Source: Clostridiales bacterium
GTDB taxonomy: Bacteria; Bacillota; Clostridia; Oscillospirales; Oscillospiraceae
DNA length: 64,000 bases
Direction: 5' to 3'
NCBI GenBank assembly: GCA_004553545.1
Contig: SFLD01000001.1
Location: 1-64,000, forward strand
Every line of letters starts with the position of its first letter. Position 1 is the stretch's first letter. The position numbers were made by a program, and so were the translations under genes. Positions 57,331-64,000 of the stretch are shown one piece after another. The notes under the pieces were generated by a model. The model had not been told where the DNA came from. It made no database searches and saw nothing but the letters and a program-made list of their open reading frames with translations.

Positions 57331-58005
57331 ATGGCACTGAATCACCGAAAGAAGACCAGCAAGCAGGAGGTCCTCCGCATCCTGCGGGACCGCATCCTTT
57401 ACCTGGAATTAAAACCCGGCGCCTCCATCTCCGACATGGAGCTGGCGGAGGAGCTGGAGGTCAGCCGCACTCCCATCCGGGAGGCGCTGCTGCTGCTGAG
57501 CCAGGAGCATCTTGTGAACATCTATCCCCAGAGCGGCACCTTTGTGGCGCCCATCGACCTGGGGCTCGTCCGGGAGGTCATCTATATCCGCCACGTGCTG
57601 GAGTGTGAGGTGCTCTCCCACCTGGCGGAGCAGCACCAATCCCCCAGCCGGGAGCTGCTGCACTCCCTGAACCTGCAGGAGCTGGCCATCCGGGAGGATG
57701 ACCAGAAGGCCTACGTCATGAACGACCACCAGTTCCATCAGGAGCTCTTTGCCCTGGGGGGCCACGCCCGGACCTGGGAGCTCATCCAGGGTCCGTACCG
57801 GCAGACCACCCGCTTCCACATCCTGGACTTCCAGCACTCCAAGGATGTCTTCACCACCTCCCTCAACGAGCACCGGGCCATTCTAGCCTGCCTGGAGACC
57901 GGCAACAAAGCGGAGCTCACCCGCCTGCTGAACATCCACCACGACTGCGACCTCCGCACAGCAGAGGACCTGAAGCAGAAATACCCCAACTACTTTTTGA
58001 AGTGA
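57331..58005 (+). CDS. GntR-family (FadR/FCD) regulator
   Basis: 224 residues. GntR winged helix at 10-75 (RDRILYLELKPGASISDMEL, VSRTPIREALLLLSQEHLV) and an all-helical FCD effector domain with likely metal ligands Asp and His in MNDHQFHQELF, EHRAIL and IHHDCD. FCD regulators usually sense small carboxylic acids. It is convergent with the dehydratase-peptidase-permease operon at 58081-62331 and shares an operator-like sequence with it. A further candidate target is the adjacent protease. ATG 57331 has a weak site (GAAAGCAG). Confidence 0.92.
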   Translation: MALNHRKKTSKQEVLRILRDRILYLELKPGASISDMELAEELEVSRTPIREALLLLSQEHLVNIYPQSGTFVAPIDLGLVREVIYIRHVLECEVLSHLAEQHQSPSRELLHSLNLQELAIREDDQKAYVMNDHQFHQELFALGGHARTWELIQGPYRQTTRFHILDFQHSKDVFTTSLNEHRAILACLETGNKAELTRLLNIHHDCDLRTAEDLKQKYPNYFLK

Positions 58006-58008
58006 TAT

Positions 58009-58048
58009 AAAAGGAAGCGCCGCTGCCAATGCAGCGGCGCTTCCTTTT
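58009..58048. terminator. Bidirectional terminator
   Basis: An 18-bp stem AAAAGGAAGCGCCGCTGC/GCAGCGGCGCTTCCTTTT (58009-58026 with 58031-58048). Confidence 0.92.
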
Positions 58049-58080
58049 ATAGGGATAGGAGGAGATTCTTGGGGGTAGTT

Positions 58081-59271
58081 TTATCCGTTCTGCCCCTCCG
58101 GCAGCATGCCGGGATACACGCCATCCTTCTTGTCCTTGTGGATGCGGTAGGGAATGGTAACAAAGAGCAGCATAAACACCACCGGCGTTGCAATGTTCAT
58201 CAGGATGGGATAGCCGATGCGGATCAGATTCAGGATACCGAAGGAGCTCATCAGCATGCAGGCAATGATCATCGTGCTGGAAACGGCAATGCGGACCACA
58301 GCCGGCTTGCTGTTTTTCAGAAGCTTGGCGCCCACGACGGGGGACCAGCGCTCAGACATACCGTAGATAATGGAGATGCCCGTGCTGAGCATTGCAGCCA
58401 GAGCGATCACAAAGTAGAGATACTGGACCCAGGCACCGGCACCCACCAGCTCGCGGAGCGTGTAGACCATGGGCAGAGGCTCTTCCGCAATGGCCGGCAT
58501 ACCAGCAGAGAACAGCATCGTGCAGGCAATGGTGGCAGCCGTGCAGAGGATGGCGTTGCCAGCAGCCGCCACGATAGAATCCTTGCGGCTGTGGATATTC
58601 TCACGGCAGTAAGGGACAGACGCATTCATACCGGCAATGAAGTTTGCAACGCTGTTGATGATGACGAACCAGGCATAGAACTTGGTGAAACCATAGTCTT
58701 CCGGTTGAGAGCCTGCCTCAACGAAGGATTTCATGCCCTCCCAGGTAGGGCCAATGCCGATGATGGTAATATAGATCACGATGCCGATGATAACGATCGT
58801 CAGAACATTGCTGACCTTCGCCACGAGGCTGGTCCCCTGCATGGTCATCACGATGACCGCAGCGGCAAAGAGGAGGGTCCCCACCAGCATAGGGATACCC
58901 AGATAGTTTTTCATCAGGGTCGCCGCACCGGAGATCATGGCAGAAACCACCACAAAGAGCTGGCCAAAGGACGTCAGTTCCTTCATAAAAATGAAGAACT
59001 TGTTGGCTACCGGATTGCGGTAGATCATAGAAAACTGCTCTTTATAATCCCGGGGACGATAGACACGGTTAAACTCAAACGTCAGCCAGCACCAGAAAAA
59101 GGTGATGATCCCCAGCACCACAGGCGCCAGAAACACGCCCATAGAGCCTTTGGTCAGGTAAAAGGATACCGTCTGCGTGCCGGAAGCGTAACCCGGCCCA
59201 ATATACGTGGAAAACATCAGCGCCGCCAAGCCAAGGCTGCCAAACATACCGAATTTTTCTGTTTTTTTCAT
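58081..59271 (-). CDS. YkvI-like membrane transporter (APC-type fold)
   Basis: 396 residues, about ten to eleven membrane segments. It opens KFGMFGSLGLAALMFSTYIG with a glycine-rich first helix break (GPGYASGTQTV), like sodium/solute symporters of the APC superfamily and the YkvI family. Other runs: MISGAATLMKNYLG, FVIINSVANFIAGMNASVPY. ATG 59271 follows AAAGGAGAG; the 30-codon extension to 59361 overlaps the upstream gene. Third gene of the operon; probably imports the substrate handled by the M20 and IlvD-type enzymes. Confidence 0.82.
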   Translation of the reverse strand: MKKTEKFGMFGSLGLAALMFSTYIGPGYASGTQTVSFYLTKGSMGVFLAPVVLGIITFFWCWLTFEFNRVYRPRDYKEQFSMIYRNPVANKFFIFMKELTSFGQLFVVVSAMISGAATLMKNYLGIPMLVGTLLFAAAVIVMTMQGTSLVAKVSNVLTIVIIGIVIYITIIGIGPTWEGMKSFVEAGSQPEDYGFTKFYAWFVIINSVANFIAGMNASVPYCRENIHSRKDSIVAAAGNAILCTAATIACTMLFSAGMPAIAEEPLPMVYTLRELVGAGAWVQYLYFVIALAAMLSTGISIIYGMSERWSPVVGAKLLKNSKPAVVRIAVSSTMIIACMLMSSFGILNLIRIGYPILMNIATPVVFMLLFVTIPYRIHKDKKDGVYPGMLPEGQNG

Positions 59272-59327
59272 AAAGCTCTCTCCTTTATTTGCAGTAATTT
59301 CGCCGAAAACCCACTGTGATCTGTCCG

Positions 59328-60605
59328 TTAAAGATCTTCGCTCTCCTCCATGCCGCACCAATCGATGATCACTGCCAGCAGGATCTTGGCAAATCGTTTT
59401 GCCTCACTGATCTCGATGTATTCATTGGCACAGTGTGCCGTATGGCCCGGGCCGAAAACGATCGCCGGCGTCTTACCGAAGGTCATCAATGCACCGCCAT
59501 CCGTACCAGCGCCGCAGCCGCCGATCTCCATTTCGCGGCCCGTGACCGTCCGGAAGTGCTCTGCTGCCACACGCACCAAGGCATGATCCGGATCACTTTC
59601 TCCCGGCAGGAGGAAGTTATTGGTCCATTCCACCTCCACCGGAGCCTCCTGGAACCAGGGATCCTCTTCTGCCAACGCTGCCAGTGCCTTTTCAAATTCC
59701 GCCCGTGCAGATTCCAGCGTCTCCCGGGGAGAAATGCCAAACCGTCCCTCCATGACCACTTCATCCGGCACCATGGAAGGCCAAGCCCCTCCCTGAATGG
59801 TCCCGATGTTGATCGTAAAGGGGATCAACGCTGGAAACAGCGGATGGTGCAGCCGCATCGTCCGGTCAGCCTCCAGCTCTTGCAGAGCCGTTACCACTTC
59901 CATTGCCTTCTCGATGGCACTGACACCCTTGTAGCGGGTACCGCCATGGAACGCGCGCCCCTTGACTTTCACCTTGAAGTAGGAAACGCCGGGACTGGAT
60001 GTGCATGCCACCATGCCGGTAGGTTCAGGGATCACGGCCCCATCTGCCTGATAACCACACATGATGGCAGCCAGCGTTCCCGCACCGCCAGTCTCTTCGT
60101 CCACAACAGACTCCAGGATCAGGTCGCCCTTAAGCTGGACCCCCAGCTTTTCCAGTGCATCCACACAGGTAAGGAAGGCTGCATGGGCGATCTTCATGTC
60201 CGAGATCCCACGTCCATAGAGGCGGTCTCCCTCCAGCACACCGGTAAACGGATCGGTATTCCAGGCACTGCGCTCTCCGGGCGGGACCACATCAATATGA
60301 CCGTTCACCATCAGGGAACGGCCGCCGCCAGTCCCCTTTCGCACACCGACTACATTTGGGCTTCCGGCAAAACTCTCCCGGCTTCCCCGGAAGAACGGGA
60401 AAAACTCCCGCATGGCCTGGATATCAGGTTCCCACATATCCACGGCAAAGCCGCGCTCCTCCAGCATGGTACGCAGATACTCCTGTGCCCCCTGTTCCTG
60501 TCCGGCAACAGTGGGAAAACTGATGAGCTGTTTGGAATACGCAACGAGTTCAGGCGTCAGCGATTCGATCACAGCATCGATCTTCTGTGCAAAAGCTGTA
60601 TTCAT
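59328..60605 (-). CDS. M20 peptidase/deacylase, ArgE/DapE family
   Basis: 425 residues. Metal site visible: LMVNGHIDVVPPG (His, Asp), LYGRGISDMKIAHAA (bridging Asp), SVVDEETGGAGTL (catalytic and metal Glu), VIPEPTGM, and the late His in FGPGHTAHCANEYIE. Dimerisation domain with GRAFHGGTRYKGVSAIEKAM. Relatives hydrolyse N-acetylornithine, N-succinyl-diaminopimelate or dipeptides. It lies 40 bases after the ilvD-type gene and 56 bases before the permease. The probable substrate is an N-acylated or peptide-like solute. Belongs to a different M20 branch from the two at 42-47 kb. Confidence 0.92.
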   Translation of the reverse strand: MNTAFAQKIDAVIESLTPELVAYSKQLISFPTVAGQEQGAQEYLRTMLEERGFAVDMWEPDIQAMREFFPFFRGSRESFAGSPNVVGVRKGTGGGRSLMVNGHIDVVPPGERSAWNTDPFTGVLEGDRLYGRGISDMKIAHAAFLTCVDALEKLGVQLKGDLILESVVDEETGGAGTLAAIMCGYQADGAVIPEPTGMVACTSSPGVSYFKVKVKGRAFHGGTRYKGVSAIEKAMEVVTALQELEADRTMRLHHPLFPALIPFTINIGTIQGGAWPSMVPDEVVMEGRFGISPRETLESARAEFEKALAALAEEDPWFQEAPVEVEWTNNFLLPGESDPDHALVRVAAEHFRTVTGREMEIGGCGAGTDGGALMTFGKTPAIVFGPGHTAHCANEYIEISEAKRFAKILLAVIIDWCGMEESEDL

Positions 60606-60645
60606 AAAAAACCTCCGGTCGCATTGGTTTCGTATCTGTCCGCTA

Positions 60646-62331
60646 TTATCGCACGCTGGACAAATATTTCAGAACACCCTTATGGTGAAATTCCGGCAGC
60701 ACTTTTCCGACCTTTCGCTCTTCCAGCGCCTGTGTCACTTCTCCCTCCGTGCAGCGCTGTCCCTTCAGGCCAATGATATGGAGCACTTTCTTTTTAACAT
60801 CGATCTCAATGACATCCCCGTCTTCTACGTAGGCGATGGGGCCGCCTGCGGCGGCTTCCGGCAGGAGATAGCCCACGGAGGGTCCCCGCGTGGCGCCGGA
60901 AAAGCGTCCGTCCGTCACCAGGGCAGTGCTGCGGCAGAGCGCAGGCTTGTTGCAGATGGCGTCCGTGGCCTTCAGCATCTCCGGCATGCCCGCCGCCCGG
61001 CGGCCGACATAGCGGATCACCACCACGTCCCCGGGCTGGATACGGTCCTCGTAGATGGCAGCCACCGCGCTCTCCTCGTTGTCGAAGACCCGGGCCCTGC
61101 CGATGAAGTGGTGCATGGACTTGTCCACCGCGCAGTGCTTGATGACCGCGCCCTCCGGTGCCAGGCTGCCCCGCAGGATGGTGACGCCGCTGTCGCTGTC
61201 CACGGGGTCCGCCGCGCTGTGGATGATGTCCCGGGGCGTGAGGCCGTAGCCCTCCATCATCTCCTCGGAGCGGCGGAAGTAGCCGGTCCGCTCCAGCTCC
61301 TCCAGGTTCTCCCCCAGGGTATGGCCGGTGACGGTCATGACGCTGAGGTCCAGCTGATCCCGCAGCTCCCGCATGACGGCCGGGACGCCGCCGGCATACC
61401 AGAAATACTGGGTGGGCCAGCGGCCCGCCGTCAGCGTCTTGGCCAGCAGGGGGATGCCTGCCGTCAGGGTCTCAAAGTCCTGCAGCGTCAGCTGGATGCC
61501 GACCTCCGCCGCGATGGCGGGCAGGTGCAGCACCGCGTTGGTGGACCCGCCGATGGCCGCGTGGACCTTGATGGCGTTCTCAAAGGCCGCCCGGGTCAGG
61601 ATGGCGCTGGGCCGCAGGTCCCGGCGGATCAGCTCCGCAGCCTGGGCTCCCGCGTCCGCCGCCAGATGGGTGATGAGGCTGGTGTTGGCCGGGATCATGG
61701 CATTCCCAGGGAGGGACATGCCCAGGGCCTCCGCCATGGCCTGCATGGTGCTGGCGGTGCCCATGTACTGGCAGGCGCCGCAGCTCATGCAGGCGTTGCG
61801 CTTGTAGTACCACTCTTCCTCTGCCGTCATGTTGCCCTCGGCCACCCGCAGGTTGGTCTCATAGCAGGTGTCCGCGCTGATGAAGCGGGGACCCGGCGCC
61901 ATGGAACCGCCGCTGACGTGGAGCCCCGGCAGGTCCAGCCGGGCCAGGGCCATCAGGTGGCCCGGCACCGCCTTGTCGCAGGAGGAGATGGTGACGAGCC
62001 CGTCGAAGGCGGACGCCCGGGCGTGGATCTCCACCATGCCGGCGATGAGATCCCGGGAGACCAGGGAGTAGTTCATCCCCGCGTGGCCGGTGGCCACCCC
62101 GTCGCAGATGTCCGTCACGGTGTACAGGGCCGGCATGGCCTGGGCGGCATAGACCGCGTTCCGGGCGCTCTCCGCCAGGGTATTCAGGTGGCGGCTGCCG
62201 GGATGGCTGTCTCCATAGGTGGAATCGATGAGGATCTGGGGTTTGGAAAGGTCCGCGACGCTCCGCCCGGCCCCCAGCCAGAGGGGATCCACCTCCGGCC
62301 CGGACTTGCGGATCACTTGACTATTCAGCAT
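60646..62331 (-). CDS. ilvD: IlvD/Edd family dehydratase (dihydroxy-acid or sugar-acid dehydratase)
   Basis: 561 residues, full length. Iron-sulfur/active-site marks: TDICDGVATGHAGMNYSLVS, TISSCDKAVPGHLMA, NACMSCGACQYMGTASTMQA, and AIGGSTNAVLHLPAIA; C-terminal swivelling domain with TDGRFSGATRGPSVGYL. The early motif is PGSRHL, closer to the [4Fe-4S] E. coli-type PGHVHL than to the PCNxHL of [2Fe-2S] enzymes. The family includes DHAD and aldonic-acid dehydratases. No other branched-chain biosynthesis gene is near, and it heads an operon with a deacylase and a permease, so a catabolic role is at least as likely as IlvD proper. Confidence 0.88.
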   Translation of the reverse strand: MLNSQVIRKSGPEVDPLWLGAGRSVADLSKPQILIDSTYGDSHPGSRHLNTLAESARNAVYAAQAMPALYTVTDICDGVATGHAGMNYSLVSRDLIAGMVEIHARASAFDGLVTISSCDKAVPGHLMALARLDLPGLHVSGGSMAPGPRFISADTCYETNLRVAEGNMTAEEEWYYKRNACMSCGACQYMGTASTMQAMAEALGMSLPGNAMIPANTSLITHLAADAGAQAAELIRRDLRPSAILTRAAFENAIKVHAAIGGSTNAVLHLPAIAAEVGIQLTLQDFETLTAGIPLLAKTLTAGRWPTQYFWYAGGVPAVMRELRDQLDLSVMTVTGHTLGENLEELERTGYFRRSEEMMEGYGLTPRDIIHSAADPVDSDSGVTILRGSLAPEGAVIKHCAVDKSMHHFIGRARVFDNEESAVAAIYEDRIQPGDVVVIRYVGRRAAGMPEMLKATDAICNKPALCRSTALVTDGRFSGATRGPSVGYLLPEAAAGGPIAYVEDGDVIEIDVKKKVLHIIGLKGQRCTEGEVTQALEERKVGKVLPEFHHKGVLKYLSSVR

Positions 62332-62365
62332 GTTTCGTGCTCCTTTTTTGCGCTGCGTTTGATAT

Positions 62366-62379
62366 ACTAATATATTAGT
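62366..62379 (-). promoter_or_regulatory. Operator palindrome of the ilvD-type operon
   Basis: Perfect 14-bp palindrome ACTAATATATTAGT in an AT-rich stretch about 35 bases before the start. It matches the GntR gene's -10 region (57256-57267) with one difference. A -10-like TATATT overlaps it; the -35 is unclear. Nothing else is recognisable in 62380-62547. Confidence 0.6.
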
Positions 62380-62547
62380 TGATTAGAGCTTAACGCATTC
62401 TTCCCAGATTTGCAAGCGATAAATTTCCCCAAAAATGCGGTTCTGAATCTGACGCTTTCCACAAATCCCGGCAGTTTCCTCCCCTTTTCCCCACGTTTTC
62501 CCCCGCATGCCGCCCGTTTGTGGGGATCCAGTGCCGGACGGTCCCGG

Positions 62548-62587
62548 AAAAAAACAGGCTCCCGGCGGGAATCCCGCCGGGAGCCTG
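62548..62587 (-). terminator. Terminator of the second iclR-type gene
   Basis: A 16-bp stem (62555-62570 with 62572-62587), followed on the minus strand by a T-run (62554-62548). Confidence 0.88.
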
Positions 62588-62603
62588 CTTTTCTTTTCTG
62601 TTC

Positions 62604-63389
62604 TCAGCCGGGGTAGCCCAGGGCCTTGGAGATGTCATGGGCGCACTTGCCCAGGGCCTCCAGGACCAGGCGCTTCTTCCCCTCATCCATGCGGACCGTG
62701 GGAGTGCTGACGCTGACCGCCGCAATGATCTTCTCCGTATAGTCCCGGATGGGCATGGCGATGCAGTAGAGCCCCAGGCAGTACTCCTCCGCGTCCACGG
62801 CATAGCCCTGCTGCCGGACCTGCCGGAGCTCCGCCAGCAGGTCCTCCGTCCTCGCAATGGTGTGGGCGGTATAGACCGTCAGGAGCTCCCTGCCGTTCAG
62901 CAGCTCCCGGACCTCCGCCTCGCTCATCTCGCAGATCAGCGCCTTGCCGATGCCGGTGGCGTGGATGGACTCATACTCCCCGGGATTCACGCTGACCCGC
63001 AGGGCATCCCGGGAGCCCTCGATCTTGGAGATGAGGACCGTCTCCCCCCGCTTCAGGATCCCCATGTTCACCGTCTCCTGGGTCCGGCGGCTCAGCTCCA
63101 TCAGGTAGTTGGGGCTCAGGTTGAAGAGCTGGTTCTGCTGGGGGATCCGCTGACCGATCTTATAGAGCTCCCAGCCCAGGCGATAGCGGCTGCTCTCCTC
63201 ATCCTTTTCAATGTATCCGTAAAACTGCAGGGTGTCCAGCAGCCGGTGGACGGTGCTCTTCCCCATCTCCAGTTCCTTGCTGAACTCGCTGATGCCCAGT
63301 CCCTGGCTGCCGCCCTCCTTGGCCAGGAGGTTGATGATCTCAATGGCTTTCATCACGGTCTGGACCGGGTATTTCGGCTCTCGCGTCAT
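62604..63389 (-). CDS. IclR-family regulator
   Basis: 261 residues. N-terminal winged helix (VQTVMKAIEIINLLAKEGG, MGKSTVHRLLDTLQFYGYIEK) and IclR effector domain (VSVNPGEYESIHATGIGKAL, QQGYAVDAEEYCLGLYCIAMP, IIAAVSVSTPTVRM). It begins PKYPVQTV, as the IclR protein at 37545 begins PKYPLQTL; the two are clear paralogues. Divergent from the vor operon, which it probably controls. Confidence 0.93.
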   Translation of the reverse strand: MTREPKYPVQTVMKAIEIINLLAKEGGSQGLGISEFSKELEMGKSTVHRLLDTLQFYGYIEKDEESSRYRLGWELYKIGQRIPQQNQLFNLSPNYLMELSRRTQETVNMGILKRGETVLISKIEGSRDALRVSVNPGEYESIHATGIGKALICEMSEAEVRELLNGRELLTVYTAHTIARTEDLLAELRQVRQQGYAVDAEEYCLGLYCIAMPIRDYTEKIIAAVSVSTPTVRMDEGKKRLVLEALGKCAHDISKALGYPG

Positions 63390-63489
63390 AGGACACCTCT
63401 CGTTTCTCCCCGTTTCGCCGGGGGCATGGCCCTATTCTAGCAAGCCTTGCCGGAAAATGCAATGCCCTCCCCTCCCTTTTCCGCAAATA

Positions 63490-63548
63490 ATTCTATTATA
63501 AAGAATTCTATTCTGTATATTGACATTTGCGGCAAGCCGTGCTACAGT
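63490..63548 (+). promoter_or_regulatory. vor operon promoter with upstream dyad
   Basis: TTGACA (63520-63525), 17 bases, TACAGT (63543-63548) with TG extended -10. An inverted pair ATTCT-7-AGAAT (63490-63506), with a further GAATTCTATTC next to it, lies upstream of the -35 and could be the IclR site. Confidence 0.7.
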
Positions 63549-63636
63549 AGCCTCACAAACGTTCCAAATGCGAGATAAGCATTCTGAATACAAGAACGCA
63601 AAAGAATGACATGACGGAAGGAAGTGCATAGGACAC

Positions 63637-63843
63637 ATGAAGAACATCGTGAAGATCGACTTTGACCGGTGCAAGGAGTGCGGATACTGCATCCGCTTCT
63701 GCCCCAAGGGCGTCCTGAGCAAGGGCACGAAGGTCAACAAGAAGAGCTACTACCCGCCGGTGGTGGGGGAGGGCTGCATCGGCTGCGGGACCTGCGGCCG
63801 GGTCTGTCCCGATTCCGCCATCGCGGTGTACCGGGAAGATTGA
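63637..63843 (+). CDS. vorD: 2-oxoacid:ferredoxin oxidoreductase delta (ferredoxin-like) subunit
   Basis: 68 residues with two [4Fe-4S] motifs: [16 protein letters not shown] and [16 protein letters not shown]. The short two-cluster delta subunit of VOR/KOR enzymes passes electrons from the 2-oxoacid oxidation to ferredoxin. The alpha subunit starts 11 bases downstream. GGAAGGAAGTG lies upstream of ATG 63637. Confidence 0.92.
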   Translation: MKNIVKIDFDRCKECGYCIRFCPKGVLSKGTKVNKKSYYPPVVGEGCIGCGTCGRVCPDSAIAVYRED

Positions 63844-63854
63844 GGAGGGCGAGT

Positions 63855-64000
63855 ATGGGAAATCAGGTTTTCATGCAGGGCAACGAGGCCATGGCGGAGT
63901 CCGCCATCCGGGCCGGCTGCAAGCTGTTCTTCGGCTACCCCATCACCCCCTCCAGCGAGGTCCCCGAGTACTACGCCCGGGCCATGCGGGAGCGGCCCGA
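63855..64000 (+). CDS. vorB: 2-oxoisovalerate:ferredoxin oxidoreductase alpha subunit (VorB), cut by window end
   Basis: The first 48 residues are visible, with [20 protein letters not shown] and [18 protein letters not shown], the standard start of VorB/KorA pyrimidine-domain subunits (GYPITPSSE). The order delta-alpha, with beta and gamma expected next, fits VorDBAC-type enzymes that oxidise branched-chain or other 2-oxoacids to acyl-CoA. GGAGGG precedes ATG 63855. The frame is open to the window edge. Confidence 0.92.
   Translation, partial: MGNQVFMQGNEAMAESAIRAGCKLFFGYPITPSSEVPEYYARAMRERP

Noticed and set aside
60646..62331. Loss of the first Fe-S cysteine in the IlvD-type enzyme
   Set aside because: The PGSRHL motif matches the E. 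coli-type [4Fe-4S] subgroup, which lacks that cysteine anyway, so it is not an anomaly.

Overview
This is high-GC DNA (well above 60 % over most of its length, judged by eye) from a spore-forming, amino-acid-fermenting anaerobe, most likely Oscillospirales (Oscillospiraceae, Flavonifractor/Lawsonibacter/Oscillibacter type). The pointers are a spoVAC gene, an SLH-anchored surface protease, a T-box riboswitch, a 2-oxoacid:ferredoxin oxidoreductase operon, pyruvate carboxylase, many ABC/TRAP lipoprotein binding proteins, and sigma-A promoters that often carry a TG-extended -10. The exact genus cannot be fixed by reading alone.

Layout. 1-0.8 kb: AT-richer debris of a mobile element fused to the C-terminal part of a Sir2-like gene. 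0.8-9 kb: a PadR/DUF2812 pair, DegV, a polar amino-acid ABC transporter, GNAT, HemW, SpoVAC and a MerR-like regulator. 9-10.1 kb: a gene-free block of GTAG-headed REP hairpins and longer dispersed repeats, seen again at 22.1-22.7 kb. 10-14 kb: two small membrane proteins, a secreted barnase lipoprotein with its barstar, and a BlaI/BlaR-type sensor operon with an unusually long perfect operator palindrome. 14-19 kb: a second, divergent type IIA topoisomerase (B and A subunits). A REP-associated tyrosine transposase (RAYT) gene lies between its two genes and itself contains two inverted REP copies. 19-24.8 kb: YitT, a LUD protein, a lipoprotein, tRNA-Gly, an XRE regulator, an ECF sigma/anti-sigma pair and a VOC protein. 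24.8-31.9 kb: two tandem paralogous TrpXYZ-type ABC transporters, one behind a T-box with a UGG (Trp) specifier, the other behind a 43-codon leader ORF and a hairpin. 32-37.4 kb: CTP synthase, an M24 peptidase, CBS-type inorganic pyrophosphatase and a small metallochaperone.

37.5-47.1 kb is the most notable region. An IclR regulator faces an operon encoding a metal-ligand-free M24 hydrolase of the ectoine hydrolase (DoeA/EutD) type, a three-part TRAP transporter, an M20 deacylase, a EutB-like PLP dehydratase and RidA. I read it as an ectoine/hydroxyectoine-like catabolic operon in an anaerobic Firmicute, with an M20 enzyme where DoeB/EutE would be expected. After a terminator and a new promoter comes a second M20 paralogue that has lost four conserved site residues.

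47.4-57 kb holds pyruvate carboxylase and a ~1975-residue subtilisin-type protease combining PA, Fn3-like, dockerin-like, Big2, cohesin-like and three SLH modules. 57.3-62.4 kb is a second catabolic locus: a GntR/FCD regulator, an IlvD/Edd dehydratase, an ArgE/DapE-type M20 enzyme and a YkvI-like permease, tied together by a shared CTAATATATTAG-like operator. The window ends with a second IclR gene divergent from vorD-vorB (2-oxoisovalerate:ferredoxin oxidoreductase), vorB being cut by the window edge. Taken together, the genes describe import and stepwise hydrolysis of amino-acid-like solutes feeding ferredoxin-linked 2-oxoacid oxidation.
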